The notes under the pieces: generated by a model | Seen by the model: the letters and a program-made list of their open reading frames with translations, nothing else | Databases searched by the model: none | Told to the model about the DNA's origin: nothing | Position numbers and translations under genes: made by a program | Part shown: piece by piece, positions 60,986-64,000 of the stretch | Layout of the letters: each line of letters opens with the position of its first letter | Numbering within the stretch: position 1 is the stretch's first letter | Assembly: GCA_026122225.1 (NCBI GenBank) | Contig: JANEZZ010000400.1 | Coordinates: 868,001 to 932,000 of the forward strand | DNA length: 64,000 nt | Reading direction: 5' to 3' | From: Heloderma charlesbogerti | Lineage: Eukaryota > Chordata > Lepidosauria > Squamata > Helodermatidae

Positions 60986-63002
60986 CAAAAGAAGTGGGCA
61001 GGAGATGGGTTAAAGAACCCCCTCCCCTGCTGGTAAAACTGCCCATTTCCAGTGCTGCTTTGCAACAAACAAGTGAGCTAGTGGGGTTTCGTTACAGATA
61101 TCCATGTGTAATGTGATGTTAGACCTATAGCCAGAAAAGTTGGGTTGTCAGGTTGTTTACCACCGGAGAACATACTGAAATTGTATCACAAGGCAAACAG
61201 CATATTTATGCTCCACCATTTTAATCAGAATATTGTGATTTTTAAAAAGCCTACAGATCTAGGAGGATCAGAATAGAAGAAATTGACCATCGAGTTTGTA
61301 GTTCTTTAACATCTCCATTTTAGGTAGTAGACCACATTTTCAGACTCTAACATAAAGTTCAGAGACTGCCACTAAAGTGTATTTTAAAGACATATTCTGA
61401 ACAAACATTGCTACAATTATTAACTTTTTGTGCAAATTCAATGAAGCTGGGGTCCACTTTGCTTTCCACTCTTCAGATATGCTGCATTATTGAAAAATAT
61501 ATGAATAACATAAATGCTTGTGTTAAATTTGACTATTTGAATCATCGCTTGAATATTTTTACTGTCTGGTGTCCAGCTGTATGGGATAGTATTCCTCATC
61601 ACTAAAAGAACGACCATTTGCTGATCTCAGTTCCAATGTTATAAAAATTGAATAGGCTAAGGAAAAAAGAGAACTAAAATAACGTATAGTGTTTATTACT
61701 GGTAAAAGAGGTGACTCAAAGGACTGGGGAAAATTCAGTCTAAAACAATATGTAACTGTTTCCATGAGCCAAATGTTGAGGGCAGCATGCATGGTTTTAT
61801 TCTAACATCATCAACGACAACGTATCATCATCATTATTATCCTCATTATTGTTATTATCATTATCATCATCATTACCATTATTATCATTCCACCTTTTCT
61901 CCAAGGGGCTCAAGGGGGCATACGTGCTTCTCTCATGCACACATTTTATCTTCACAGCAGCCAGTGAGATAAGTTAGTCTGAGAGACAGTGGGCAGGTTT
62001 GTGGAGTTTATTAATAAAATAAACTATTTTGGAGTTTATTTTATTAACTCCAAAATAAAATTGTGGCGTTTATCGTGAACAAGCAAATGTGCTGGTGCAT
62101 GCTGCTCAATCTCTCCCACTTGGTTCCTCCTGTCAGGAGGAGTGGTGAAACAAACCAGAAAGCCTCTGTCCATGGGTTGTTTAGCATTACATCCAAACCA
62201 GGATTTTTGGCTTGTTGCTCTCCTAACAAGCCAGAATCATAAGACACATTTTGTTCTTGGCTTATGATTCTGGCATGTTAGGAGAACAACAAGCCAGAAA
62301 TCCCTATTCAGATGTAACGCTAAACAAATCATGGACAGAGGCTTCCTGGATTGTTTAGCTGCTCCTGCTGGCCAAATGGGAGAGATCATTCATGAAAAAC
62401 CAGAATTCTCAACAATTCTGCTTTACCATGACATATGAGTCGGCCCAGTTACTGGCCAAGGCCAACCAAAGACCCTCATGGTTGACTGAGGATGCAGCCA
62501 GAGTCTTTCCAGTCCAATGCTCTGGTCACTACATCATGCTGCTTCTCAAAATTTGTCTTTCCCATATAAAGCGATTACTGTCTATCTTCGAATCAGCTTA
62601 ATTTACATTGCGGAACTTTCCCAAGTTTGACTATAATGTGACAATGACATGACAGCTATATCCCAGATTCTATAGAAAAAGTCCGATATTTTATTAAAAA
62701 GGTGGGATAGAAATGTCTTGAATAAATAAATCTACATAAAACAAACAAACAAAATTGCTAGAATACTCAAGTTTGAAGCAATAAGTCACTGCATTAATGA
62801 TTCTCAAGCACAGCAAAAGCAACTGATGTTCATCCTAGGTTATTAATATAGTTCTTAGAAACACAGTCTTTTCTAAACATTGTTAAAAGCAGCATACCTG
62901 TAAATAAACTTCCAAGCCATGCCGACGTTGCTCCAGAACTTTGGGCACCCAGTTCCTCACATGCTTTGAAGGGATTTCTGGTGTTCTTATGAATTTCTTA
63001 AG
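17713..63002 (-). CDS. SNX24: SNX24, sorting nexin 24 (last five coding exons)
   Basis: Small sorting nexin with a PX domain, a fold that binds phosphoinositides on endosomal membranes. The - strand join 63002-62898, 25299-25205, 24051-24019, 22081-22017, 17783-17713 is 369 nt, giving 122 residues plus stop with every phase matching. The first exon has the C-terminal half of PX: TPEIPSKHVRNWVPKVLEQR, then a basic RRHGLEVYLQ helix. Then follow ENEELPKIFLDFLSVRH, an acidic SFEEIESEESS linker, LSHQPVLLFLRDPYVLP and the terminus GLFYPHLQPR. The match to mammalian SNX24 is close across all five exons. The recalled human protein is about 169 residues, so roughly 48 N-terminal residues are encoded right of the window. 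One intron is about 37.6 kb. It is convergent with PPIC. Confidence 0.95.
19501..19845. repeat. CACATAACGACAA-type TIR element, one end
   Basis: The left terminus CCCGGTTCTCACATAACGACAA-like matches the ends of 33997-34315 and 54566-55560. The interior has repeated 'GGGTTGTTTAAYCC' and 'CTGGGTTGTTAGTTGTGACGG' motifs in both orientations. The matching right terminus is not evident, so the right limit is approximate. Confidence 0.45.
20264..20387. repeat. family B MITE
   Basis: CAGTCTTCCCCAACCTGG at the left and GAGGAAGGCTG at the right. Internal arms TTGGACTACAATTCCCATCA and AGGAGTTGTAGTACAACAAA are clearly inverted. It is the best-preserved copy of this family in the window. Confidence 0.7.
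20940..21284. mobile_element. non-autonomous TIR element with ~45-bp inverted ends
   Basis: Left end GGGTGTTCAGATCACTGTG then AGGGAGAAGAAGCCAT. The right end, read inverted, is GGGTTCAGACGATCGCGTAG then GGAGAAGCCATTGTGG. The interior is GC-rich with CpGs and repeated 'GGGTTGTC' motifs. There is no coding capacity: the open frames here are artefacts of CpG-rich sequence. Class not assigned. Confidence 0.65.
22017..22081 (-). CDS. SNX24: SNX24 penultimate coding exon
   Basis: 65 bp. The acceptor is CTTTCTAG and the donor GTAATC. It encodes KLSHQPVLLFLRDPYVLPGA and Asn, with split codons at both ends that join cleanly to the neighbours. Confidence 0.95.
22650..22842. repeat. two adjacent short GCAATCCTATG-type elements
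   Basis: Two ~80-95 bp units with 'TTTACTGAGAAGTAAATCC', 'GTTCAATGGGACTTATTCCC' and 'GTCAATGGGGCTTACTCCCA' cores. The second runs from GTGCAACCCTATG to ATAGAATTGCACCC, an inverted pair, with TTA flanking its right end. They are common short elements in lizard DNA. Confidence 0.6.
22985..23150 (+). mobile_element. L2 LINE 3' UTR tail
   Basis: 'TTGTGAACCGTCCAGAGAGC' followed by 'TATGGGGTGGTACAGAAAT' is the conserved terminal block of saurian L2. Only the 3' end is present. Confidence 0.65.
23606..23738. repeat. short TIR element
   Basis: Inverted ends: ACTGGATCCAGATTAAGACA then TGCTTA at the left; TAAGCATGACTAAGTCTTGG then ATCCAA at the right. About 133 bp with no coding capacity. Confidence 0.55.
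24019..24051 (-). CDS. SNX24: SNX24 33-bp microexon
   Basis: Between an ATTTCAG acceptor and a GTAAGT donor. It encodes the acidic linker SFEEIESEES plus a split Ser codon. At 33 bp it keeps frame if skipped, so skipping would remove 11 residues between the PX domain and the C-terminal segment. Confidence 0.92.
25205..25299 (-). CDS. SNX24: SNX24 exon encoding the end of the PX domain
   Basis: 95 bp. The acceptor is TTATTACAG and the donor GTAAGA. It encodes NVILENEELPKIFLDFLSVR, then HFPSLPKAESC and a split Gly. Confidence 0.95.
25868..26030 (+). repeat. Sauria-type SINE, diverged
   Basis: 'GAGTGGTGGACTTTGATCAG', a B-box-like GGTTCAAATCC, 'GATAAAATGGAAAAACTCC' and 'GGTGGGTTATAAATATTATT' follow the SINE order. 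The middle section is shortened. Confidence 0.65.
26239..26281. repeat. (GAAA)n(GA)n microsatellite
   Basis: Pure GAAA units passing into GA dinucleotides. Likely polymorphic in length. Confidence 0.9.
27380..27888. mobile_element. foldback TIR element carrying a nested MITE
   Basis: Left arm 'GGTTCAGCATTACATGAATG' with AGCCTCAGG; right arm, inverted, 'GGTTAAGCATTACATGAACA' with AGCCTC. The interior keeps inverted pieces ('GTTTGTTATGTCCAAACCCA' against 'GGGTTTGGGCAGAAAAACAA'). A family B MITE fragment at 27595-27690 sits between the arms. The BovB LINE begins 15 bp further right. Confidence 0.6.
27595..27690. repeat. family B MITE fragment
   Basis: 'CACTATTGGCTATACTGCC', 'GATGGGGGTTGTAGGCAAAA' and 'CATCTGGAGGGGCACAAG' match the right half of family B. 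Confidence 0.55.
27904..29568 (-). mobile_element. BovB (RTE) LINE, 5' truncated, long intact frame
   Basis: About 550 codons run without a stop from an in-frame stop near 29566 to the natural stop near 27916. The frame starts in the linker before reverse transcriptase (KDKEGRDLTEADEIKKRWQE) and includes KKGNAKECSNYRTIALIS, RGRGTRDQIANIR, AFDCVDHNK, KGVRQGCILSP, the catalytic LRYADDTTLM and the C-terminal RRENSLEKTLMLGK to KSRTRLND. A (TTG)n tail, read on +, marks the 3' end. The endonuclease half is missing, so the copy cannot be autonomous. High similarity to 16200-16761 suggests fairly recent activity of the family. Confidence 0.95.
29575..29900. repeat. unclassified dispersed repeat, family C
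   Basis: Contains self-complementary GGAAGGAAAAATTCCTTCC at the left, then 'GAGCAGTGTGGGAGGTGACA' and 'GAAATTGGCAAAGATCACC', which recur in altered form at 4385-4620 and 52940-53240. It directly abuts the truncated 5' end of the BovB copy. Confidence 0.4.
32040..32297 (-). other. unidentified open frame, not convincingly coding
   Basis: About 80 open codons on the - strand after a TGA near 32297. The composition is protein-like and includes SPTQATELVQEKVEKYVNLL and TRRTFYKEICEK. It has no strong splice sites I can assign and lies inside an SNX24 intron on the same strand. It could be a decayed retrocopy exon, an alternative SNX24 exon or chance. I do not recognise the protein. Confidence 0.2.
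33694..33928 (+). repeat. Sauria-type SINE, well preserved
   Basis: 'TGTTGGACTAGGAGCTGGGA', 'CCCCACTCGGCCATGGAAGC', 'CCTCACAGGGTTGTTGTTGT', 'GGTGGGGTATAAATGCAAT' and an (AAAT)n tail at 33908-33928. It is the least diverged SINE of the window. Confidence 0.88.
33997..34315. mobile_element. CACATAAYGACAA-type TIR element
   Basis: Inverted ends CCTGGTTTGCACATAATGAC and, read inverted, CCTAGTTCGCACATAACAAT. The interior repeats 'CAACCCATGATTCAA' in tandem and 'ACTATGGTTTAACTATGGG' in both orientations. It is the shorter relative of 54566-55560, without coding capacity, and ends 20 bp before the 880-bp foldback. Confidence 0.65.
34336..35215. mobile_element. 880-bp foldback hAT-like element, perfect 8-bp TSD
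   Basis: Ends TAGGGATG and CATCCCTA are inverted. The target duplication CTTGACTC is perfect at 34328-34335 and 35216-35223. The whole element is one long inverted repeat with its axis near 34756 (GGAACCGCAAATAG, an 11-bp loop, CTATTTGCGGTTCC). Secondary palindromes such as CCTACGTAAATATTTACGTA lie in both arms. Arms also pair through 'ACAAATGGCGGCTGCTACGG' and 'TAACCCCTAAAACAACAAC'. The open frames on both strands are products of the GC-rich symmetric sequence, not genes. hAT class is inferred from duplication length. Confidence 0.85.
35317..35443. repeat. family B MITE
   Basis: 'GTCCTTCCAGATGTTGGTGG', 'GTGAACTCCCATCAGCCTGA', 'GATAATGGGAGCTGTAGTCC' and 'CCACAGTTTCCCAATCTG' follow the family order with inverted arms. 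Confidence 0.65.
35826..35869. repeat. (CT)n(CA)n microsatellite
   Basis: Adjacent CT and CA dinucleotide runs of about 15 and 29 bp. The same compound type occurs at 39519-39576. Confidence 0.95.
35870..39515. other. repeat-poor intronic block
   Basis: About 3.6 kb, AT-rich, with no SINE, LINE or inverted-repeat element that I recognise, while flanks on both sides are densely populated. No supported coding exon. It may contain regulatory or slowly evolving sequence, for example around 37860-38020 and 38800-38970, but this is not shown. Confidence 0.4.
39519..39576. repeat. (CT)n(CA)n microsatellite
   Basis: CT run 39519-39544 followed directly by a CA run to 39576. Confidence 0.95.
39791..40345 (-). 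repeat. 3' LTR of the Gypsy element
   Basis: 555 bp from TGTCAGGGTGG (right, - strand start) to CACTCCTGACA (left). AATAAA occurs on the - strand near 39885. The pol frame continues about 70 codons into it, to a stop at 40129. It matches the solo LTR at 6261-6790. Confidence 0.88.
40129..41773 (-). pseudogene. Gypsy integrase with chromodomain
   Basis: Two overlapping frames (40931-41773, then 40129-41133). The first has the zinc-binding His-His-Cys-Cys segment (HQCHDSPTAGHFGFAKTL, CPTCQ) and the catalytic core. Of the DDE triad, the second Asp (LISDRGAQF) and the Glu (HPQTDGQTERTN) are present. The first position reads LAFITDLP where the family has Asp before Phe, an Asp-to-Ala change. The second frame ends in a chromodomain (QYLVDWKGYGPDERSWEP) that in chromoviruses targets insertion to chromatin. 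It then runs into the LTR with an acidic SSSDSEEE tail. A frameshift near 40950-41130 separates the two halves. Confidence 0.85.
41938..43064 (-). pseudogene. Gypsy reverse transcriptase and RNase H, broken
   Basis: The N-terminal part (42693-43064) has KLDLHGTFNLIRI with the first catalytic Asp and the FSTRYGAYEYLVMLFGL motif. A 12-G run at 42712-42723 coincides with a frameshift. The second part (41938-42696) has the YLDD active site, but YLDD is followed directly by LLQLLRKHHLYAKLEKC. The usual 15-20 residues after YLDD are missing, an apparent in-frame deletion. RNase H follows (QTDASDFAVGVVLFQ, EKELLSIKSALETW, VRTDHRDLE). Confidence 0.85.
43074..43754 (-). pseudogene. Gypsy aspartic protease and start of reverse transcriptase
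   Basis: ALVDSGTMTSFMDE carries the retropepsin Asp-Ser-Gly. A later QYPIVLGVSWLSKHNPQI segment is typical of chromovirus protease, followed by FDCAINLIPGATIPAGQLYS at the start of reverse transcriptase. A stop at 43074 separates it from the next frame. Confidence 0.8.
43890..44128 (-). repeat. 5' LTR of the Gypsy element, truncated
   Basis: About 239 bp match the first part of the 3' LTR (same start, same acidic coding tail, only scattered differences). Similarity stops near 43890, where protease-side sequence with a GAG-rich run (43803-43829) begins. The missing part would have held the rest of the LTR, the primer binding site and gag. Confidence 0.8.
46261..46312. repeat. alternating purine-pyrimidine tract
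   Basis: (TGCG)n, TACGCGCA and (CA)n units with a short CT interruption. This is an imperfect microsatellite of the kind able to adopt left-handed DNA. Confidence 0.7.
46625..46750. repeat. dispersed saurian repeat (unclassified)
   Basis: 'CAGAATCTTGTGGCACCTTA', then 'GAGACTAACAAATCTATTC' and 'GCATCAGATGCATGGAG'-type sequence. I recall this block as a frequent dispersed repeat in reptile DNA. A 'GATGCATGGAGTTTAGATTT' unit is repeated in tandem at its right end. Confidence 0.5.
48370..49440. other. repeat-free block, candidate conserved non-coding DNA
   Basis: About 1 kb without recognisable repeats, rich in homeodomain-type cores ('GAATTAATTGCTCTCAATTA', 'TAATTAACCAGG', 'GAACAATTAATC'). The open frames here are short and unsupported. 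Regulatory function is only a suggestion. Confidence 0.3.
49453..49541. repeat. short TIR element
   Basis: GGGTTGTATCCAATGTTAGT at the left, ACTAACACTGGACACAACA at the right. Same design as 9224-9311. Confidence 0.6.
50700..50875 (+). repeat. SINE/LINE 3'-end-like repeat
   Basis: 'CAACAGGCACCTGGCTGGCT', 'GAATGCTGGACTAGACAGAC' and 'GGTCTGATCCAGCAGTGCTC' are in the order of a common saurian retroposon 3' end. The head is not identifiable. Confidence 0.5.
51280..52320 (+). mobile_element. L2 LINE, decayed, interrupted
   Basis: IFLDVSAAFDIIS marks the first catalytic Asp segment of L2 reverse transcriptase, followed by FHSYLAGT-like and LEVLHLPLKK-like remnants with many stops. The 3' UTR resumes after a hAT fragment (51845-52056) and ends near 'GCAGCATACAAATACTCAG'. 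Confidence 0.7.
51845..52056 (-). mobile_element. hAT family A fragment inside L2
   Basis: Reverse complement of the 10553/15680 family: 'CTAGAACTTTAAGCTTAAAT', 'CCCACCACTGGAATTCAGC' and 'AGTGAATTCAGTCCTTGGG'. It splits the L2 copy, so it inserted later than L2. Confidence 0.65.
52323..52754. repeat. tandem duplication, 218-bp unit, two copies
   Basis: Unit 1 is 52323-52540 and unit 2 is 52541-52754. Each starts AGGAGATACATTATCACTAG and ends GCTCCCCCAAGGTCG. Differences are a few substitutions, one GTT unit and a short T-run change. The unit joins unique sequence to the 3' tail of an RTE LINE, so the duplication came after that insertion. Confidence 0.9.
52438..52900 (-). mobile_element. RTE-type LINE 3' end, partly duplicated
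   Basis: The - strand encodes a C-terminus with the same plan as BovB but clearly diverged: FGHIMRRQDTLEKMLMLGKV, then EVTDSTLGELGVAMADRKLW and VHEVMKSRK, followed by an (AAC)n tail. One internal stop. The last ~100 bp occur twice because of the tandem duplication. It belongs to a different RTE lineage from the two BovB copies. Confidence 0.8.
52940..53240. repeat. unclassified dispersed repeat, family C
   Basis: 'GAACAGTGTGGGACATGGCA' and 'GATTTGGCAAAAATCTCTT' parallel the copies at 4385-4620 and 29575-29900. A (CT)n run lies at 53011-53027. Confidence 0.4.
54566..55560. mobile_element. ~1-kb CACATCACGATAA-type TIR element
   Basis: Starts CTGGTTTGCACATCACGATA and ends TTGTTGTGTCATGCGAGCCA then GG, an inverted pair shared with 33997-34315. 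Internal copies of the end motif (TCGGATGTCACGACAAGCCA near 55363; TCAGACATCACAACAAGCC near 55484) suggest nested or multimeric ends. The interior is GC-richer than its flanks, but no frame resembles a transposase. Confidence 0.6.
55690..56580 (+). mobile_element. L2 LINE 3' half, interrupted by a SINE
   Basis: Reverse transcriptase remnants (LAMLIHDSVTSRLTTVMHP-like) lie on the left; a 3' UTR with 'GAGCCATCTTGAGCTGGGGA' then 'AATTGTGGCTATAAAAAG' on the right. A Sauria SINE splits it at 55942-56164. Confidence 0.65.
55942..56164 (-). repeat. Sauria-type SINE inside L2
   Basis: Complete - strand SINE: (TTTA)n tail at 55950, 'AAGGCGGCTTACATTCTCCT' and 'GGCCAAGTGGGGACTAAAAC'. Flanked by the duplication CTAAAAG (55935-55941 and 56165-56171), which shows insertion into the L2 copy. 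Confidence 0.88.
56757..56862 (+). repeat. Sauria-type SINE head fragment
   Basis: 'GTGGACTGAGTGTCAGATTC', a B-box-like GGTTCAAATTC and 'AAGTCACTAGGCACATCTG' correspond to the 5' half of the SINE. No tail is present. Confidence 0.5.
57180..58040 (+). mobile_element. L2 LINE reverse transcriptase region, decayed
   Basis: Translated pieces match L2 pol: QPLLKNPSLDPGDYN, RQFNSRHIWMKL-like, then TLIILLDLSVASDTINHG around the first catalytic Asp at 57940-57995. Several frames and stops. Both ends are approximate. Confidence 0.7.
58324..58658. mobile_element. GCAATCTTATGG-TIR DNA element
   Basis: 335 bp, starting GGGCGCAATCTTATGG and ending AATAGGATTGCCCCC. Flanks are GAA and TAA. It shares internal blocks with the split copy at 44129-44525: 'GCTAGACGGTCATAGGATAG', 'CGGCTGCTGCTTCCCACGCT' and 'CCTGCATTGGATAG'-type sequence. 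No coding capacity. Confidence 0.7.
59021..59055. repeat. (GAT)n(AAT)n microsatellite
   Basis: Trinucleotide run that changes from ATG/GAT units to AAT units. Confidence 0.9.
60940..60981. repeat. (GT)n microsatellite
   Basis: Uninterrupted GT dinucleotide run of about 41 bp. It causes the apparent long Val-Cys and Thr-His frames on the two strands. Confidence 0.95.
61815..61995 (-). repeat. SINE-like repeat with (ATT/ATC)n tail
   Basis: On the + strand the trinucleotide run at 61818-61890 leads into 'CCACCTTTTCTCCAAGGGGC', 'TTTTATCTTCACAGCAGCC' and 'GTGAGATAAGTTAGTCTGAG'. This is the reversed order of the 3' half of a Sauria-type SINE. Confidence 0.55.
62108..62387. mobile_element. 280-bp near-perfect inverted repeat (foldback)
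   Basis: Arms of about 135 bp around an axis near 62253 pair almost throughout, e.g. AACAAGCCAGAATCATAAG on the left against CTTATGATTCTGGCATGTT on the right, and 'AAGCCTCTGTCCATGGGTTG' against 'GATTTGTCCATG'-like complement. No coding capacity and the target duplication is not clear. Confidence 0.7.
62898..63002 (-). CDS. SNX24: SNX24 exon within the PX domain
   Basis: 105 bp, 35 codons, phase 0 at both ends. The acceptor is ATTTGTAG and the donor GTATGC. It encodes LKKFIRTPEIPSKHVRNWVP, then KVLEQRRHGLEVYLQ, the basic PX segment expected to contact the phosphoinositide head group. Confidence 0.95.
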
Positions 63003-64000
63003 CTACAAATATGAGCAGACAAATAAACTTATCCCCAATAATTTTAACAGAGCCTTTACATTTTTTTTAAAAAAACCATTCAAAGAAAAGTTGTGAAATT
63101 ATATATAGATAATATAGATATATAGAGAGAAATAGAGATAAAAGTTAAAAACCCTCCACAGTAGACTGAATTTTGTTATCAAAAACCTTTTAGTCTACAG
63201 ATAAACTGACCAATTACAAACATTATTACATACAAGATGGTGAAGGGAATTTGAAATAAATGCACTTAACAGGCAACCTGCTAGGCAATTTCTTAAATCA
63301 GGAACTAAACATTCTGGTATGTCAGCTAAATAACGTTATGTGGATTGACTAATCTACAGCCCTAATAAAATCTCAAGAATTTAGTTCAACAGAGATTTTA
63401 GCCTGCACTCTTGTGTATTATGTTTAGAAACAAACTTTAAAAACTGTATCAAATGTTTAAAATGCAATTGAGCTTTGTCCCTTTGCAGGATTAAGCATTC
63501 AGAAAACAACAAATAAATTGTGCAAGACTGAACAGAAAAACATATGAAGCTACAGTAGTTTAGTTCTGAAAAGGAGATGCCAATCTGTGAACCCTGAAAA
63601 GGATTCTAATATTTCACAGATAAGGGAAACAGAAAGCAAGGAACTGAGAAAACTCAGCAACCAGCAACTGCAATGAAAACAACAGTTACAGTAAACTGAG
63701 TTTTGCCATATTAGCACCCTATTCCAGGCCCAGGAAAGTGGTCCCAATGAAATCATTGTGACTTTACTTTTCTTGTAGGCAATTGAATTCATAAGTTTAT
63801 ATTTGCAGCCCTTTTTATTCTGTTTTTCCTCCAACCCCCAAACCGTCTTTTAAACACGGGGGACCTCAAAAAGCAGTTGGGTAGGTAAAGCTCTTCTATG
63901 ACAAGGACACAGAAGAAAAAACAAAACTATTATTTGCACATGCATTAATCATCTTCCCAGATCCCAGACAATATGTTTAGGTGCAAGTGATACATGGACC
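63003..64000 (-). other. SNX24: SNX24 upstream intron (part)
   Basis: AT-rich sequence with no recognised repeat and no SNX24 exon. The preceding PX exons lie beyond the right end. The open frame at 63550-63834 has no recognisable similarity. Confidence 0.7.

Larger units (their letters stand above)
25300..62897 (-). other. SNX24: SNX24 large intron (~37.6 kb)
   Basis: Intron between the two PX exons. Repeats inside it are listed separately. Stretches over 300 bp where I see no supported gene or repeat: 26285-27375, 29905-32035, 32300-33690, 35450-35820, 35870-39515, 44830-46255, 46755-49450, 49545-50620, 50880-51275, 53245-54560, 58665-59015, 59060-60935, 60985-61810 and 62390-62897. Dispersed GC-rich patches at 45540-45700, 49890-50075 and 60485-60690 may be old repeats. 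Confidence 0.75.

Noticed and set aside
60742..61116. 124-residue frame with a Val-Cys run
   Set aside because: It is driven by the (GT)n microsatellite at 60940-60981; no other protein-like feature.

Overview
This window is nuclear DNA from a vertebrate, most likely a squamate reptile (a lizard). It holds parts of two spliced genes with ordinary GT-AG introns, separated and filled by transposable elements. The repeat mix points to a squamate: two closely similar BovB (RTE) LINE copies, BovB-dependent Sauria-type SINEs, several decayed L2 LINEs, a CR1 3' end, a chromodomain-bearing Ty3/Gypsy element and many short hAT-like and other terminal-inverted-repeat elements. There are no bacterial-type operons, CRISPR arrays or functional RNA genes.

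Gene 1 is PPIC (cyclophilin C) on the + strand. Coding exons 2-5 lie at 4701-4814, 9019-9112, 11076-11260 and 14481-14615; exon 1, with the signal peptide and promoter, is left of the window. Gene 2 is SNX24 (a small PX-domain sorting nexin) on the - strand. Its last five coding exons are at 62898-63002, 25205-25299, 24019-24051 (a 33-bp microexon), 22017-22081 and 17713-17783; the exons for the N-terminal half of the PX domain lie right of the window. The genes converge tail to tail, with their likely polyadenylation signals about 1.5 kb apart, as recalled for the PPIC-SNX24 pair in mammals. One SNX24 intron (25300-62897, about 37.6 kb) takes up more than half of the window.

Repeat layout. 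PPIC introns carry a tRNA-derived SINE, CR1, L2, a Gypsy solo LTR with a CATAC target duplication (6261-6790), a second unrelated LTR candidate with a GCTGG duplication (13395-14051), Sauria SINEs and hAT-like elements. The spacer between the genes holds a hAT-like element with a perfect 8-bp duplication (15680-15993) and a BovB 3' end (16200-16761). The large SNX24 intron holds a BovB fragment with about 550 uninterrupted codons (27904-29568), an 880-bp near-perfect hAT-like foldback element with a perfect 8-bp duplication (34336-35215), and a Ty3/Gypsy chromovirus (39791-44128) nested in the end of an older inverted-repeat DNA element. It also holds a 218-bp tandem duplication covering an RTE 3' end (52323-52754), L2 fragments and further foldback elements.

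I found no undescribed multi-gene system. The most unusual items are structural: the nested Gypsy insertion, the Gypsy pol frame that runs into its LTR, the loss of catalytic residues in that pol, the 880-bp foldback, and long repeat-poor intronic blocks that could hold regulatory DNA. Calls rest on reading and translating the sequence and on recalled family knowledge; no database search was run.
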